From Candidatus Neomicrothrix sp. UBA2974 (GTDB lineage: Bacteria; Actinomycetota; Acidimicrobiia; Acidimicrobiales; MedAcidi-G1), in NCBI GenBank assembly GCA_002348705.1, contig DEAU01000017.1:4631-68630 (forward strand): 64,000 nucleotides of DNA, given 5' to 3'. Position 1 is the stretch's first letter; each line of letters begins with the position of its first letter. A program made the translations under genes and the position numbers. Positions 15,878 through 25,071 of this stretch are shown piece by piece. The notes below the pieces were generated by a model. That model was not told the DNA's origin. It saw nothing but the letters and a program-made list of their open reading frames with translations, and did not search any database.

Positions 15878-17899
15878 GTGGACGAAGCGACCGCCCGGAT
15901 TGAAGAACTCCGGGACTTGATCCATCACCATGACCGGCGGTACCACGTCGATGACGCCCCAGAGATCCCAGATGCTGACTACGACGCATTGCTCTCGGAA
16001 CTCAGGGTTCTAGAGGCCGAGCATCCGGGACTCATCACCCCCGACTCGCCAACACAACGGGCCGGTGCTCCGGGCCGGGCCACTTTCGCCGAAGTTCGGC
16101 ACCGTGTACCCATGCGGTCTCTCGACAACGCATTTAACTTCGACGAATTGCGGGCGTGGACCGATCGGGTTCTAAAGAGACTCGACGACTCAGTCGCACC
16201 AGTGACCTGGGCATGCGAGTTGAAGTTCGATGGCTTGGCCGTCTCCCTTCGCTATGAGGACGGACTACTCGTTCAGGCGGCGACCCGTGGCGACGGTCAG
16301 GTTGGCGAAGACGTGACGGCCAATGTCCGCACCATCGGCGATGTCCCCGACCGACTGTTTGACGGAGCACCAGCGGTCGTCGAAGTTCGTGGTGAGGTCT
16401 ATATGGGATTGAAGTCCTTCGCCGATCTCAACGCAGTCCAAGAGGCGGCCGGAGCGAAGCCCTACGTGAATCCTCGCAATACCGCTGCCGGCTCATTGCG
16501 TCAGAAGGATGCGAGTGTGACCGCAACGCGCGACCTCTCCTTCTGGGCTTACCAGTTGGGCGAGGTGGTCGGAGGACCCCAACAGGTTTCGCATCTCGAA
16601 ACGTTGGAGTGGCTGGAGTCGCTTGGTTTGCCAGTTGACGTTCATCGAGTCCACTTCGATTCTGTCGATGACTTAGTTGCCCACGTTGCGACTGTCGAGT
16701 CCGCCCGCCACGACCTGGACTACGAGATCGATGGTGTGGTGGTCAAAGTCGATGACTTAAGCATGCAAGACAGGCTTGGTTTCACCGCTCGGGCGCCCCG
16801 TTGGGCCGTTGCATACAAACTGCCTCCCGAGGAGCGAACTACGCGACTGTTGGACATTGAGGTCTCTATCGGTCCCGGCGGCCAGGCTACGCCGTTTGCT
16901 CGACTCGAGCCTGTGTTCGTAGGAGGCTCTACGGTGACCGCGGCAACGCTGCACAACGCCGATCAAGTGGCGGCCAAGGACGTTCGACCAGGTGATCTGG
17001 TGGTGGTTCGCAAGGCCGGTGACGTCATCCCCGAGGTATTAAGGCCGGTTCCGCCCGCCCGCCCGCCCGATTCTGTGCCGTGGGAGTTTCCCAGCGAGTG
17101 TCCAGCTTGTGGCAGTCCGCTGATTCGCCCAGACGGCGAGTCGGCCACCTTCTGCACCAACCATGCCTGTCCGCGACAGGTCCGAGGGCGAATTGAGCAT
17201 TTTGCATCGCGGGGGGCAATGGATATCGAGGGCTTCGGCGAACAGCGGGTCGACTTGTTTGTGTCCGAGGGCCTGCTGGCCGATGTGGCCGGGTTGTTCG
17301 ACCTGGATTACGAGCGGATCGCCGGATGGAACGGCTTTGGTGAGACATCGGTGACAAATCTCCGCCGAGCCGTGGAGGCTGCACGAGCCAGGCCTCTTGG
17401 CCGTCTCCTCTTCGGCCTGCGGATTCCGCACGTTGGTACCACGGTGGCCGACATGCTGTCATTGGAGTTCGGTCATCTTGACCGCCTGTTGGAGGCCTCA
17501 GTGGAAGACCTAGAGGCTGTCGAGGGCTTGGGTCCGATCATCGCCGCCAGTGTGCACGGTTGGCTGCGTGAACCCCGCAACATTGAGTTACTGGAGCGCC
17601 TCCGCGCCGCCGGCGTGTGTCTGGAGATTCCACACGCTGACGTTGATATTGATCAGGTTCTGGTCGGCATGTCAATCGTGGTGACCGGTAGTTTGTCGAA
17701 TCGTTCGCGTGACGAGGCGAAGGCCGCTATTGCTGCCCGGGGTGGGAAATCGCCAGACAGCGTGTCGGCTAAGACCACCGCATTAGTGGCCGGTGAGAGA
17801 GGCGGCTCAAAGTTGGAGAAGGCCGAGGGTATGGGCATCCCGGTCCTTGACGAGACGGCCTTTGAACATCTACTGGCGACCGGCGAACTCCCGGCTTGA
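15878..17899 (+). CDS. ligA: NAD-dependent DNA ligase
   Basis: A 673-residue ligase with all standard domains. There is an N-terminal Ia domain (DYDALLSELRVLEAEHP), the adenylation domain with catalytic Lys116 in CELKFDG, and the OB fold. The four-Cys zinc finger is CPACGS then FCTNHACPRQ, followed by helix-hairpin-helix repeats (VEGLGPIIAASV) and a C-terminal BRCT domain (GMSIVVTGSLSNRSRDEAK). It seals nicks in replication and repair using NAD+. Length is normal; the start is set by TAGAAT 6 nt upstream of the GTG. Confidence 0.96.
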   Translation: MDEATARIEELRDLIHHHDRRYHVDDAPEIPDADYDALLSELRVLEAEHPGLITPDSPTQRAGAPGRATFAEVRHRVPMRSLDNAFNFDELRAWTDRVLKRLDDSVAPVTWACELKFDGLAVSLRYEDGLLVQAATRGDGQVGEDVTANVRTIGDVPDRLFDGAPAVVEVRGEVYMGLKSFADLNAVQEAAGAKPYVNPRNTAAGSLRQKDASVTATRDLSFWAYQLGEVVGGPQQVSHLETLEWLESLGLPVDVHRVHFDSVDDLVAHVATVESARHDLDYEIDGVVVKVDDLSMQDRLGFTARAPRWAVAYKLPPEERTTRLLDIEVSIGPGGQATPFARLEPVFVGGSTVTAATLHNADQVAAKDVRPGDLVVVRKAGDVIPEVLRPVPPARPPDSVPWEFPSECPACGSPLIRPDGESATFCTNHACPRQVRGRIEHFASRGAMDIEGFGEQRVDLFVSEGLLADVAGLFDLDYERIAGWNGFGETSVTNLRRAVEAARARPLGRLLFGLRIPHVGTTVADMLSLEFGHLDRLLEASVEDLEAVEGLGPIIAASVHGWLREPRNIELLERLRAAGVCLEIPHADVDIDQVLVGMSIVVTGSLSNRSRDEAKAAIAARGGKSPDSVSAKTTALVAGERGGSKLEKAEGMGIPVLDETAFEHLLATGELPA

Positions 17900-17933
17900 T
17901 AGCTCACTTCCGCTAGGCGTCAAGCCGGTTGGA

Positions 17934-18347
17934 TCAGCTGTCGACACGGAAGCACCAGTCGATGGTCGACACACGATCTGGATTACGGACCGCCCAATAG
18001 CGCACTGTGGCGCACACCTGCTGGGCGGGCAGGCGTTCCAGTGCCAACCCAGCGCCTGGACGAAAGATCACCGAGTTCAACGCTGGTTCGACGCGCTGCT
18101 GGTCGAGAGGGATTTGAGTTCCCCCAATCTGGAGAATTTCGCCTGACCATCCCGCGGCGAGAATGGCCCCCACGTTGGCTTGTGGCAGAACGGTGTCGTT
18201 TCTTGGAGGCAGAAGCTCAGATACGGCAGGATTGGTGTCGATGGCGACGTCCCCGGCATCGTCTGAGGGCAGGATGGCTGCCAATAACAGGATTCCGATG
18301 CCTAGCCCCATCAAAATACTGATGGCGAGAGCACGACTACGGGTCAC
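17934..18347 (-). CDS. Membrane-anchored or exported hypothetical protein
   Basis: A 137-residue protein with an N-terminal basic residue pair and a hydrophobic helix (ALAISILMGLGIGILLLAAIL), then a likely extracytoplasmic domain of ~110 residues with two Cys (QVCATVRYWAV and IDWCFRVDS) that could form a disulfide. No named family is recognised. It is divergent from the PASTA kinase with TAGCCT 6 nt upstream, so a cell-envelope role is possible but unproven. Confidence 0.75.
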   Translation of the reverse strand: MTRSRALAISILMGLGIGILLLAAILPSDDAGDVAIDTNPAVSELLPPRNDTVLPQANVGAILAAGWSGEILQIGGTQIPLDQQRVEPALNSVIFRPGAGLALERLPAQQVCATVRYWAVRNPDRVSTIDWCFRVDS

Positions 18348-18353
18348 GGGCGC

Positions 18354-18359
18354 AGGCTA
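18354..18359 (-). promoter_or_regulatory. Putative -10 (TAGCCT) of the anchored protein
   Basis: TAGCCT, 6-nt spacer, GTG at 18347 on the minus strand; divergent partner of 18379-18384. Confidence 0.6.
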
Positions 18360-18378
18360 TCCACGGGCCTCGTACGGG

Positions 18379-18384
18379 TAGTCT
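18379..18384 (+). promoter_or_regulatory. Putative -10 (TAGTCT) of the PASTA kinase
   Basis: TAGTCT, 6-nt spacer, GTG at 18391; leaderless arrangement. Confidence 0.6.
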
Positions 18385-18390
18385 CGAGGG

Positions 18391-20376
18391 GTGACCGACG
18401 GATTCTCCGATGGGGCCCCCGCCGGCCCTTACGCCGATTTGCACGGCCGACCATCCACCGTTCCCCCCGGGCGGATGCCTTCTCCGGGTCGGATGCTGGG
18501 TGGCCGCTACCGCCTTGGCGGGGTGATTGGTACTGGAGGATCAGGAACCGTCTACCTGGCAGACGACCTTTCGCTAGGGCGGCGGGTAGCAGTCAAGGTC
18601 CTTCATTCTTCGCTGGTAGGCGACGAGGCCTTTATAGGTCGATTCCGGACTGAGGCCCGTCTCGTGGCCTCCTTGGCCGATCCCCACGTGGTCGCGATCT
18701 ACGACTGGGGTGTAGATGGTCAGGCCTTTCTGGTGACCGAGTATCTGGGAGGCGGCAGCCTCCGGAGCATTCTCTCTTCGGGTCGCACGCTCAGTCCGTC
18801 GCAGATGTTGACCGTAGCGCTCGAGGCCTGCCGAGCTCTCGACCATGCTCATCGTCAGGGAATTGTCCATCGAGACGTTAAACCCGCCAATCTCCTCTTC
18901 GGAGAGGACGCCCGTCTTCGAATCGCCGACTTTGGCCTGGCCGAGGCTCTTACCGGCACGTCTAGTCGCGAGATATTTGGTGGTGGCGGTGTCGTTGGAA
19001 CGGCCCGCTACGCCTCGCCGGAACAGGCTCAAGGTTCTCCGCTGGACGGAAGGTCTGACGTCTACTCTCTTGCTCTCTGCATGGTCGAAGGGGTGACCGG
19101 CCATCTCCCGTTTGCGGCAGACACAATTCAGGACACGCTGCTCGCCCGGATCGGTCGGGATGTGCCCATACCTGATGCGCTTGGACCGCTGGTTCCTGTA
19201 GTGGCTCATGCCGGCTCGGCTGATGTCGGGAATCGACCTGCAGCGCGCGAGCTAGGCCGGATGCTGCTTGACATAGCTGGGCGTATGGCACGCCCGGACC
19301 CCTTGCCGTTGGTTGGCCCTGGGGAGGTGGGTGCCGCGCCATTACCGGGTGAGGCGGAGCACGCTGCACCGTCGGTGTTCGTCGACCCAACTGGTCCTTC
19401 CACTGTGGTTCACTCTCCAATCCGTCCGACAGGGCCTCCTAATGAACCCCGTATCCCGGTTCGCCACCGCCGGCGTTGGGCAGGAACGTTGATGGCAGCA
19501 GTGCTTGCTGCCGGGGCCGTGGTGGGCGGTCTAGCTCTTTGGGGCGCCAACCGCCCAACTACTAGAGCCGTCCCATCTTTGGTCAATACCGCTGGTGATA
19601 GCGCACGTTCACTCCTTGTAGAACTGGGCTGGTCGGTTGAGGAGCGTTACGACCGTCGGGACGACACCGTGGAGGGTCAGGTCCTTGCCATGCAACCGGT
19701 AGCTGGGACGCGTCTCGATGCAGGAGAGACGGTTTTCCTCGTAGTGTCTCTAGGTCCAGCCCGCCTTCCGATTCCGGATGACCTGGTCGGGACCAGCGAG
19801 ACCGAGGCGGCTCGGCGGCTGGAGGAAGCAGGTCTGACCGTCGGAAGCGTTTCTAGGGAGTGGAGCGAGGAGGTCGCTGCAGGCCTAGTGGTTGACGTGC
19901 TGACCTCTGAGGCCACGGCTCCCCAGGGGTCGGCGGTGGACCTTTTGGTCTCCGACGGACCCCTGCCGCGGCTGGTACCCGAAGGCCTCATCGGTATGAT
20001 GCCGGCCGACGTGGTTGCAGAACTGATCACGCTAAGGCTGGCTCCGACCATGGGCGAGGAGCACGACGAATGGGTGGCTAGTGGCCGGGTCTCGAGGGTC
20101 GATCCGCCTGCTGGGACCAGGGTCGAAGTCGGTGATGATGTGCGGGTCGTGGTTTCCCTCGGTGCTATCGAGCGCTCTGTACCCACCATGGAGGGCTTGA
20201 GCTTGGTGGCGGCCGAGAGCCGCCTGGCCGCGTCGGGATTCCGTGTAGTGGCGGTCGAAGGTCTGCCAGATGGTGAGGTTGATCGTTCGGCCTGGGTCGT
20301 GGTTGGCCAGGAGCCGGAGGCGGGCCGTCGCAGTCTCCCTGACGTGACCGTAACCCTCGTGGTCGGTCCCGCCTGA
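18391..20376 (+). CDS. PknB-like Ser/Thr protein kinase with PASTA repeats
   Basis: A 661-residue membrane kinase. The N-terminal catalytic domain has the Gly loop (GVIGTGGSGTVYLA), VAVKVLHSS, the catalytic HRDVKPANLL, DFGLAEAL and TARYASPEQAQG. One TM helix lies near residues 364-386 (TLMAAVLAAGAVVGGLAL). Four extracellular PASTA repeats fill residues ~390-661. In actinobacteria such kinases bind peptidoglycan or lipid II through PASTA and phosphorylate division and wall-synthesis proteins. It is not clustered with a phosphatase or division genes here. Confidence 0.93.
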   Translation: MTDGFSDGAPAGPYADLHGRPSTVPPGRMPSPGRMLGGRYRLGGVIGTGGSGTVYLADDLSLGRRVAVKVLHSSLVGDEAFIGRFRTEARLVASLADPHVVAIYDWGVDGQAFLVTEYLGGGSLRSILSSGRTLSPSQMLTVALEACRALDHAHRQGIVHRDVKPANLLFGEDARLRIADFGLAEALTGTSSREIFGGGGVVGTARYASPEQAQGSPLDGRSDVYSLALCMVEGVTGHLPFAADTIQDTLLARIGRDVPIPDALGPLVPVVAHAGSADVGNRPAARELGRMLLDIAGRMARPDPLPLVGPGEVGAAPLPGEAEHAAPSVFVDPTGPSTVVHSPIRPTGPPNEPRIPVRHRRRWAGTLMAAVLAAGAVVGGLALWGANRPTTRAVPSLVNTAGDSARSLLVELGWSVEERYDRRDDTVEGQVLAMQPVAGTRLDAGETVFLVVSLGPARLPIPDDLVGTSETEAARRLEEAGLTVGSVSREWSEEVAAGLVVDVLTSEATAPQGSAVDLLVSDGPLPRLVPEGLIGMMPADVVAELITLRLAPTMGEEHDEWVASGRVSRVDPPAGTRVEVGDDVRVVVSLGAIERSVPTMEGLSLVAAESRLAASGFRVVAVEGLPDGEVDRSAWVVVGQEPEAGRRSLPDVTVTLVVGPA

Positions 20377-20430
20377 CCCGTAGCCTGCATCGTCAGTCCG
20401 GTTCCGCCGGAACACGACTAGGACTATCTA

Positions 20431-20733
20431 ATGACTGAACGTATTACCCGAGAAGACGTGGCCCATGTCGCTGAGTTGGCACGGTTGTCCCTTGACCAGG
20501 ACGAACTCGATGCCTTCACTAGTCAGTTAGCCGATGTGCTTGATCACGCCGCTGACCTTGATGCACTCGACCTTGACGAGGTTCCGCCCACCGCCCATCC
20601 GCTGCCGCTTCGCAATGTGCTGCGTCCGGATGTCGTTGGCGAGACCAGTGACCGGGCTGAAGTGTTGGCAGCTGCTCCTTCGGTGGAAGAGGACCAATTT
20701 CGCGTCCCGCCGGTGCTTGGGGAGGCACCATGA
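20431..20733 (+). CDS. gatC: Asp-tRNA(Asn)/Glu-tRNA(Gln) amidotransferase subunit C
   Basis: A 100-residue GatC: ITREDVAHVAELARLSLDQDEL, then LADVLDHAADLDALDLDEVPPTAHPLP, and the C-terminal FRVPPVLG. It stabilises the GatA-GatB pair. The ATG has TAGGAC (20419-20424) 6 nt upstream, a near match to the leaderless hexamer, and the end overlaps gatA by 4 nt. Confidence 0.95.
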   Translation: MTERITREDVAHVAELARLSLDQDELDAFTSQLADVLDHAADLDALDLDEVPPTAHPLPLRNVLRPDVVGETSDRAEVLAAAPSVEEDQFRVPPVLGEAP

Positions 20734-22199
20734 CGTTGTCGACTGCCCAGGGAATTGCTTCAGCGGTCCGTTCTGGAGAGCGGACTGCTCGCGAGGTCCT
20801 AGAGGATTATCTGGCTGCAGTGGACGGGCGAGAGCATGAGGTTCATGCCTTCAACTTGGTGTTAGCCGACGAAGCTCGAGTCGCCGCCGATGCGGTGGAT
20901 TCTGCGATAGACGCAGGGACCAACCCTGGGCCACTGGCCGGAGTGCCGGTCGCCCTCAAAGACAACCTCTGCACGCGAGGGGTTCCTACTACCTGCGGGT
21001 CCAAAATCCTTGACGGTTGGCGGCCCCCTTACGACGCCACGGTGGTTGGACGCCTTGCAGCAGCTGGTGCCGTGGTAGTCGGAAAGACCAATTTGGATGA
21101 GTTCGCCATGGGAAGTTCTACGGAAAACTCAGCCTTTGGCGTGACCCGGAACCCTTTGGACCCCGCGAAGGTACCTGGAGGATCGTCGGGTGGGTCGGCC
21201 GCAGCGGTTGCCGCAGGGTTTGTGCCCGTCTCTCTCGGCAGTGATACAGGTGGTTCCATCCGCCAACCGGCCGCGCTCTGTGGGGTGGTCGGCGTCAAAC
21301 CCACATATGGGGCGGTATCCCGCTACGGTCTCGTGGCCTTCGCCTCAAGTCTCGACCAGATCGGCCCTTTCTCTCTTACTGTCGCCGACTCGGCTCTCAT
21401 GCTGGAGGTCATCGGGGGCCACGATCCCCGGGACTCAACGTCCATCCCTGGGCGGACTCCCGACCTCGTGGCCGAACTGGACCGAGGTATAGACGGTATG
21501 CGCATTGGCATTATCGAGGAACTCTCCGGCGATGGACTTGAGGGCATTGCGGGAGACGTTCGTGCTCGTCTTGGAGAGGCTGGGCTTGCACTAGAGGCAG
21601 CGGGGGCAACAGTGGAAACCACCTCTGTTCCATCGACGGTTTATGGCCTGTCGGCCTATTACGTGATCGCCCCTGCCGAGGCATCGTCCAACCTCGCCCG
21701 TTATGACGGAGTGCGTTTCGGTCTAAGGATTGATGCCCCAAACGCCGGAGAGATGAATACGGCAACTCGTACCGCTGGTTTTGGCGATGAGGTCAAGCGT
21801 CGAATCATGCTTGGCACCTACGCCCTTTCCGCGGGTTACTACGACGCTTACTACGGCAAGTCTCAGAAGGTCCGCACGCTGATCGTCCGTGATTTTGCTC
21901 GGGCCTACGAGGAGTTTGATCTTCTGGTGAGCCCGACGGCGCCTACCACAGCCTTTGCTATCGGCGAGAAGGCCACCGACCCCATGACCATGTACCTCAA
22001 TGACGTTTGCACCATCCCTTCCAACCTGGCCGGACACCCGGCCATCTCGGTGCCGTTCGGGGTCGGTGACGACGGGATGCCGGTCGGTGTACAGATTCTC
22101 GCTCCAGCTACCGATGAGGCGAAGATGTTTCGGGCCGCCGCTGTGCTCGAGGCCGTCGCGCCCGAGGGGCACCCTCTGGTCGGAGGGGGTTTGCCGTGA
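20730..22199 (+). CDS. gatA: Asp-tRNA(Asn)/Glu-tRNA(Gln) amidotransferase subunit A
   Basis: A 489-residue amidase-signature protein that releases ammonia from Gln for transamidation. The catalytic Lys is in GVPVALKDNLCTRG, with the Ser-cisSer-Lys partners in VPGGSSGGSAAAVAAG and LGSDTGGSIRQPAALCGVVG. It starts in a 4-nt overlap with gatC and ends in a 4-nt overlap with gatB. The complete gatCAB operon implies that Gln-tRNA and/or Asn-tRNA are made by the indirect route in this organism. Confidence 0.97.
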   Translation: MTLSTAQGIASAVRSGERTAREVLEDYLAAVDGREHEVHAFNLVLADEARVAADAVDSAIDAGTNPGPLAGVPVALKDNLCTRGVPTTCGSKILDGWRPPYDATVVGRLAAAGAVVVGKTNLDEFAMGSSTENSAFGVTRNPLDPAKVPGGSSGGSAAAVAAGFVPVSLGSDTGGSIRQPAALCGVVGVKPTYGAVSRYGLVAFASSLDQIGPFSLTVADSALMLEVIGGHDPRDSTSIPGRTPDLVAELDRGIDGMRIGIIEELSGDGLEGIAGDVRARLGEAGLALEAAGATVETTSVPSTVYGLSAYYVIAPAEASSNLARYDGVRFGLRIDAPNAGEMNTATRTAGFGDEVKRRIMLGTYALSAGYYDAYYGKSQKVRTLIVRDFARAYEEFDLLVSPTAPTTAFAIGEKATDPMTMYLNDVCTIPSNLAGHPAISVPFGVGDDGMPVGVQILAPATDEAKMFRAAAVLEAVAPEGHPLVGGGLP

Positions 22200-23638
22200 G
22201 GGAGGAGTTGACCGGGGTCATCCCGGGCTGGGAGACAGTCATCGGCCTGGAGGTCCATGCTGAGCTAGCTACTGCCACTAAGTTATTCAGTGGTGCTCCG
22301 AATCGCTTCGGCGGTGAGCCCAATACCAATGTAGATCCAGTCTCGTTGGGTCTCCCCGGATCTCTTCCAGTGCTCAACGAGCAAGCCGTAGAACTGGCAA
22401 TCCGTGTTGGTCTCGCCCTGAACTGCCGTGTTCAGCCTTCGGTATTTGCTAGGAAGAACTACTTCTACCCAGATATGCCGAAGGACTTCCAGATCTCGCA
22501 ATATGACCTCCCAATAAACGAGGAAGGTTGGTTGGAGCTACCCGATGGACGCCGAATCGGCATTGAGCGGGCTCACCTCGAGGAGGACACAGGTAAGAGC
22601 ACCCATGTAGGTGGCGGCGGTCGCATTCACGAGGCCGGGTACTCGTTAGTTGACTACAACCGGGCCGGCGTTCCCCTGATCGAGATTGTTGGAGCACCGG
22701 ACCTTCGTTCGCCAGAGGATGCTCGTGCCTACGTGGGTGAGCTCCGGTCAATCCTGGTGGCAATCGGTGCCTCTGATGGGAAGATGGAGGAGGGTTCGAT
22801 GCGAGTGGATTGCAACGTATCGGTTCGCCCAATTGGTCAAGCCGAGTTTGGGACCCGTTGTGAAATCAAGAACATCAACTCCTTGCGGTCGCTCGGCCGG
22901 GCTATTACCTACGAGGCCCAGCGTCAGGTTGACCTCCTGGCTTCGGGTGAAGCAGTCGAGCAGCAGACTCGCCACTGGGATGAGGACGAGGGCCGCACTC
23001 ACAAGTTGCGTTCCAAAGAGGAGGCTTTCGACTACCGGTATTTTCCCGAACCGGACCTAGTGCCGGTTGATCCTTCCGAGGAATGGATCACTGAGATCCG
23101 CGATGCCTTGCCGATGTTGCCCCGTGAGCGCCGCCATCGACTGGCCGAGGTCGCCAACGTGGAAACAGCCTCCGTCGTCTTGACAGTCGAACGTGGCATG
23201 GACGACTTAGCTTTTGAAGCCATCGCTGCAGGCGGTGATGCCGGCCGCGTGATAGTCCATGTCGAGAACAACCTGGCTGATGGCGCAGGTGCTCTGGATG
23301 CCGAGAGCTTTGCCACCCTGGTGGCCATGGAGGTCCGGGGAGATCTGACGGCCACCCAGGCCAAGACTGTACTGGCGGCATTGGTGGCTGAAGGTGGTGA
23401 CCCCGCTGAGGTGGCTGCGTCAATGGGCTTTGAGGCCATGGACACTGAGGAACTGGAGGCTCTTGTCGAACGCCTCATCGATGAGTACGCGGAAGACTGG
23501 GCGGCCTTTATTGCCGGCGATGACAAGGAGCGGAAGAAGAAATCCGGTTTCTTTGTCGGGCAGGTCATGAAGGCCACGAACGGCCAGGCGGACGGTCGCA
23601 TCGTCAATGAGATCATGAGCCGTCTCGCTCTCGACTAA
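22196..23638 (+). CDS. gatB: Asp-tRNA(Asn)/Glu-tRNA(Gln) amidotransferase subunit B
   Basis: A 480-residue GatB: VIGLEVHAELAT, FARKNYFYPDMPKDFQISQY, EEGSMRVDCNVSVRP, and a C-terminal YqeY-like tail domain (GFFVGQVMKATNGQADGRIV). It binds the mischarged tRNA and activates the acyl group with ATP. GTG start overlaps the gatA stop (GTGA). It is convergent with the MATE gene, 20 nt apart. Confidence 0.97.
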   Translation: MREELTGVIPGWETVIGLEVHAELATATKLFSGAPNRFGGEPNTNVDPVSLGLPGSLPVLNEQAVELAIRVGLALNCRVQPSVFARKNYFYPDMPKDFQISQYDLPINEEGWLELPDGRRIGIERAHLEEDTGKSTHVGGGGRIHEAGYSLVDYNRAGVPLIEIVGAPDLRSPEDARAYVGELRSILVAIGASDGKMEEGSMRVDCNVSVRPIGQAEFGTRCEIKNINSLRSLGRAITYEAQRQVDLLASGEAVEQQTRHWDEDEGRTHKLRSKEEAFDYRYFPEPDLVPVDPSEEWITEIRDALPMLPRERRHRLAEVANVETASVVLTVERGMDDLAFEAIAAGGDAGRVIVHVENNLADGAGALDAESFATLVAMEVRGDLTATQAKTVLAALVAEGGDPAEVAASMGFEAMDTEELEALVERLIDEYAEDWAAFIAGDDKERKKKSGFFVGQVMKATNGQADGRIVNEIMSRLALD

Positions 23639-23658
23639 GTCACACCACTTTCAATTCG

Positions 23659-24978
23659 CTACCGGTCTGCGCCCACTACCTGCCAACGAGTCCCGTTAAA
23701 GCGGGCGATGAAGATACTGGACCGCAAGATGGTCGATAGCCAGATGGCAGCCCATAGCCAGCCGATCCCGAGGTCTGCCAAGCGGATGGCCACCATGGCG
23801 AGCACTGTCGCGGTAGCGGCGACAGCCATTCCCCGGGCTATGAATGCTTGGTCACCAGCACCGATGAGGATCCCGTCGAGGGCGAAGGTCGCGCCTCCAA
23901 GCGGTGCCATCAGACCAACGTGCATGAGGAGGAAGGAGGCCAGAGCCACGACGTCGGGATCATCGGAGAAGATTCCAGCTACGCCAGATCGAGCTACGAG
24001 CAAGATCGGCGCAAGGACCATGCCCATGCCTACCGACCAGAAGATGATTCGTCGGCCGATTCTTCGGGCTGCTAGGGCGCAACCGGCGCCAAGACGTTCT
24101 CCCACCATTGCCTGGGCTGCGACTGCCAGAGCATCCATGGTCAGTGCGGTGGCTATCCAAACCTGGAAGGCCACCTGGTGGGCAGCTACCTCGACCCGAC
24201 CGATCCGTGTCGCCACTGAGGTTCCTACTAGGAACATGCCGGTCAGCGAGAGGTTGCGAACCAGTAGTTGGCTGCTGACGGACAGCATTCGTCCGATGGC
24301 AGCCGGCCTGAGTCGCAGCGGGGATCGTTGGGCTTTGACGTCTCGTCCGATCCATGTCAGATAGCAGGTGGCGCCAGTCCACTGAGCCACCACAGTGGCT
24401 GCCGCTGAGGCGCCAATCCCTAGACCCAGTCCCACGATTAGTACTAACTCAAGAACCAAGTTCAGCACCGCTGTGCCCACGGCTACCCGAAGCGGCCTCA
24501 TGTTGTCCTTCAAGCCCCGCAGGTACCCGGTGCCGGCCAGCATCAGGAGCATCCCGGGTGCTCCAAGCAGGCTGATCTCCAGGTAGGTGGTGGCATGCTC
24601 AGCCACGTCGCCTTCGGCCCCTAGAGCTCCGACGATCGAATCGGCGAGTGGTATACCAACTGCAGCCAAGCTGAGACCGATGGCTAGGGCCAGCCAGAGG
24701 CCCTGGATAGCTTGATCGGCGGCACGCCGGTGCTCGTTGGCTCCGGTCAGACGAGCGACTGAAGCGGTGGTCCCGTAGGCCAGGAAGATGCAGAGTCCGT
24801 AGCCGAACAAAAGGGCCGCCGAGGCGACCCCAAGCCCACCCAATGGCCCTGTTCCTAAGTGCCCGACTACCGCTGTGTCGGCCAGAACGTACAGCGGTTC
24901 GGCGACTAGGGCCCCGAGTGCTGGGAAAGCGAGCCGCAAGATCTCTTGGCCCTCAGCGGACAGACGAGTCGCGAACAT
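23659..24978 (-). CDS. MATE family efflux transporter
   Basis: A 439-residue protein with about 12 TM helices and the two MatE halves (LAFPALGALVAEPLYVLADTAVVGHLG at the start, LSVSSQLLVRNLSLTG opening the second half). It resembles the DinF-like branch and probably exports cationic or organic compounds using Na+ or H+. Two tandem ATG codons exist (24981 and 24978); TAGTCT lies exactly 6 nt before the second, so 24978 is chosen. Confidence 0.87.
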   Translation of the reverse strand: MFATRLSAEGQEILRLAFPALGALVAEPLYVLADTAVVGHLGTGPLGGLGVASAALLFGYGLCIFLAYGTTASVARLTGANEHRRAADQAIQGLWLALAIGLSLAAVGIPLADSIVGALGAEGDVAEHATTYLEISLLGAPGMLLMLAGTGYLRGLKDNMRPLRVAVGTAVLNLVLELVLIVGLGLGIGASAAATVVAQWTGATCYLTWIGRDVKAQRSPLRLRPAAIGRMLSVSSQLLVRNLSLTGMFLVGTSVATRIGRVEVAAHQVAFQVWIATALTMDALAVAAQAMVGERLGAGCALAARRIGRRIIFWSVGMGMVLAPILLVARSGVAGIFSDDPDVVALASFLLMHVGLMAPLGGATFALDGILIGAGDQAFIARGMAVAATATVLAMVAIRLADLGIGWLWAAIWLSTILRSSIFIARFNGTRWQVVGADR

Positions 24979-24984
24979 CATTCG

Positions 24985-24990
24985 AGACTA
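24985..24990 (-). promoter_or_regulatory. Putative -10 (TAGTCT) deciding between tandem ATGs
   Basis: TAGTCT on the minus strand, 6 nt before the ATG at 24978 and 3 nt before the ATG at 24981; the spacing rule favours 24978. Confidence 0.55.
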
Positions 24991-25058
24991 GGGCCCTAGC
25001 TAGAGACCGATCGGAGGTCTCAATGTCCGCCACTGGTCGGGTAGCGAGCGGTGGAGCG

Positions 25059-25064
25059 TAGCCT
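25059..25064 (+). promoter_or_regulatory. Putative -10 (TAGCCT) of ilvD
   Basis: TAGCCT, 7-nt spacer, ATG at 25072. It argues against the in-frame GTG at 25051. Confidence 0.55.
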
Positions 25065-25071
25065 GCCCCTC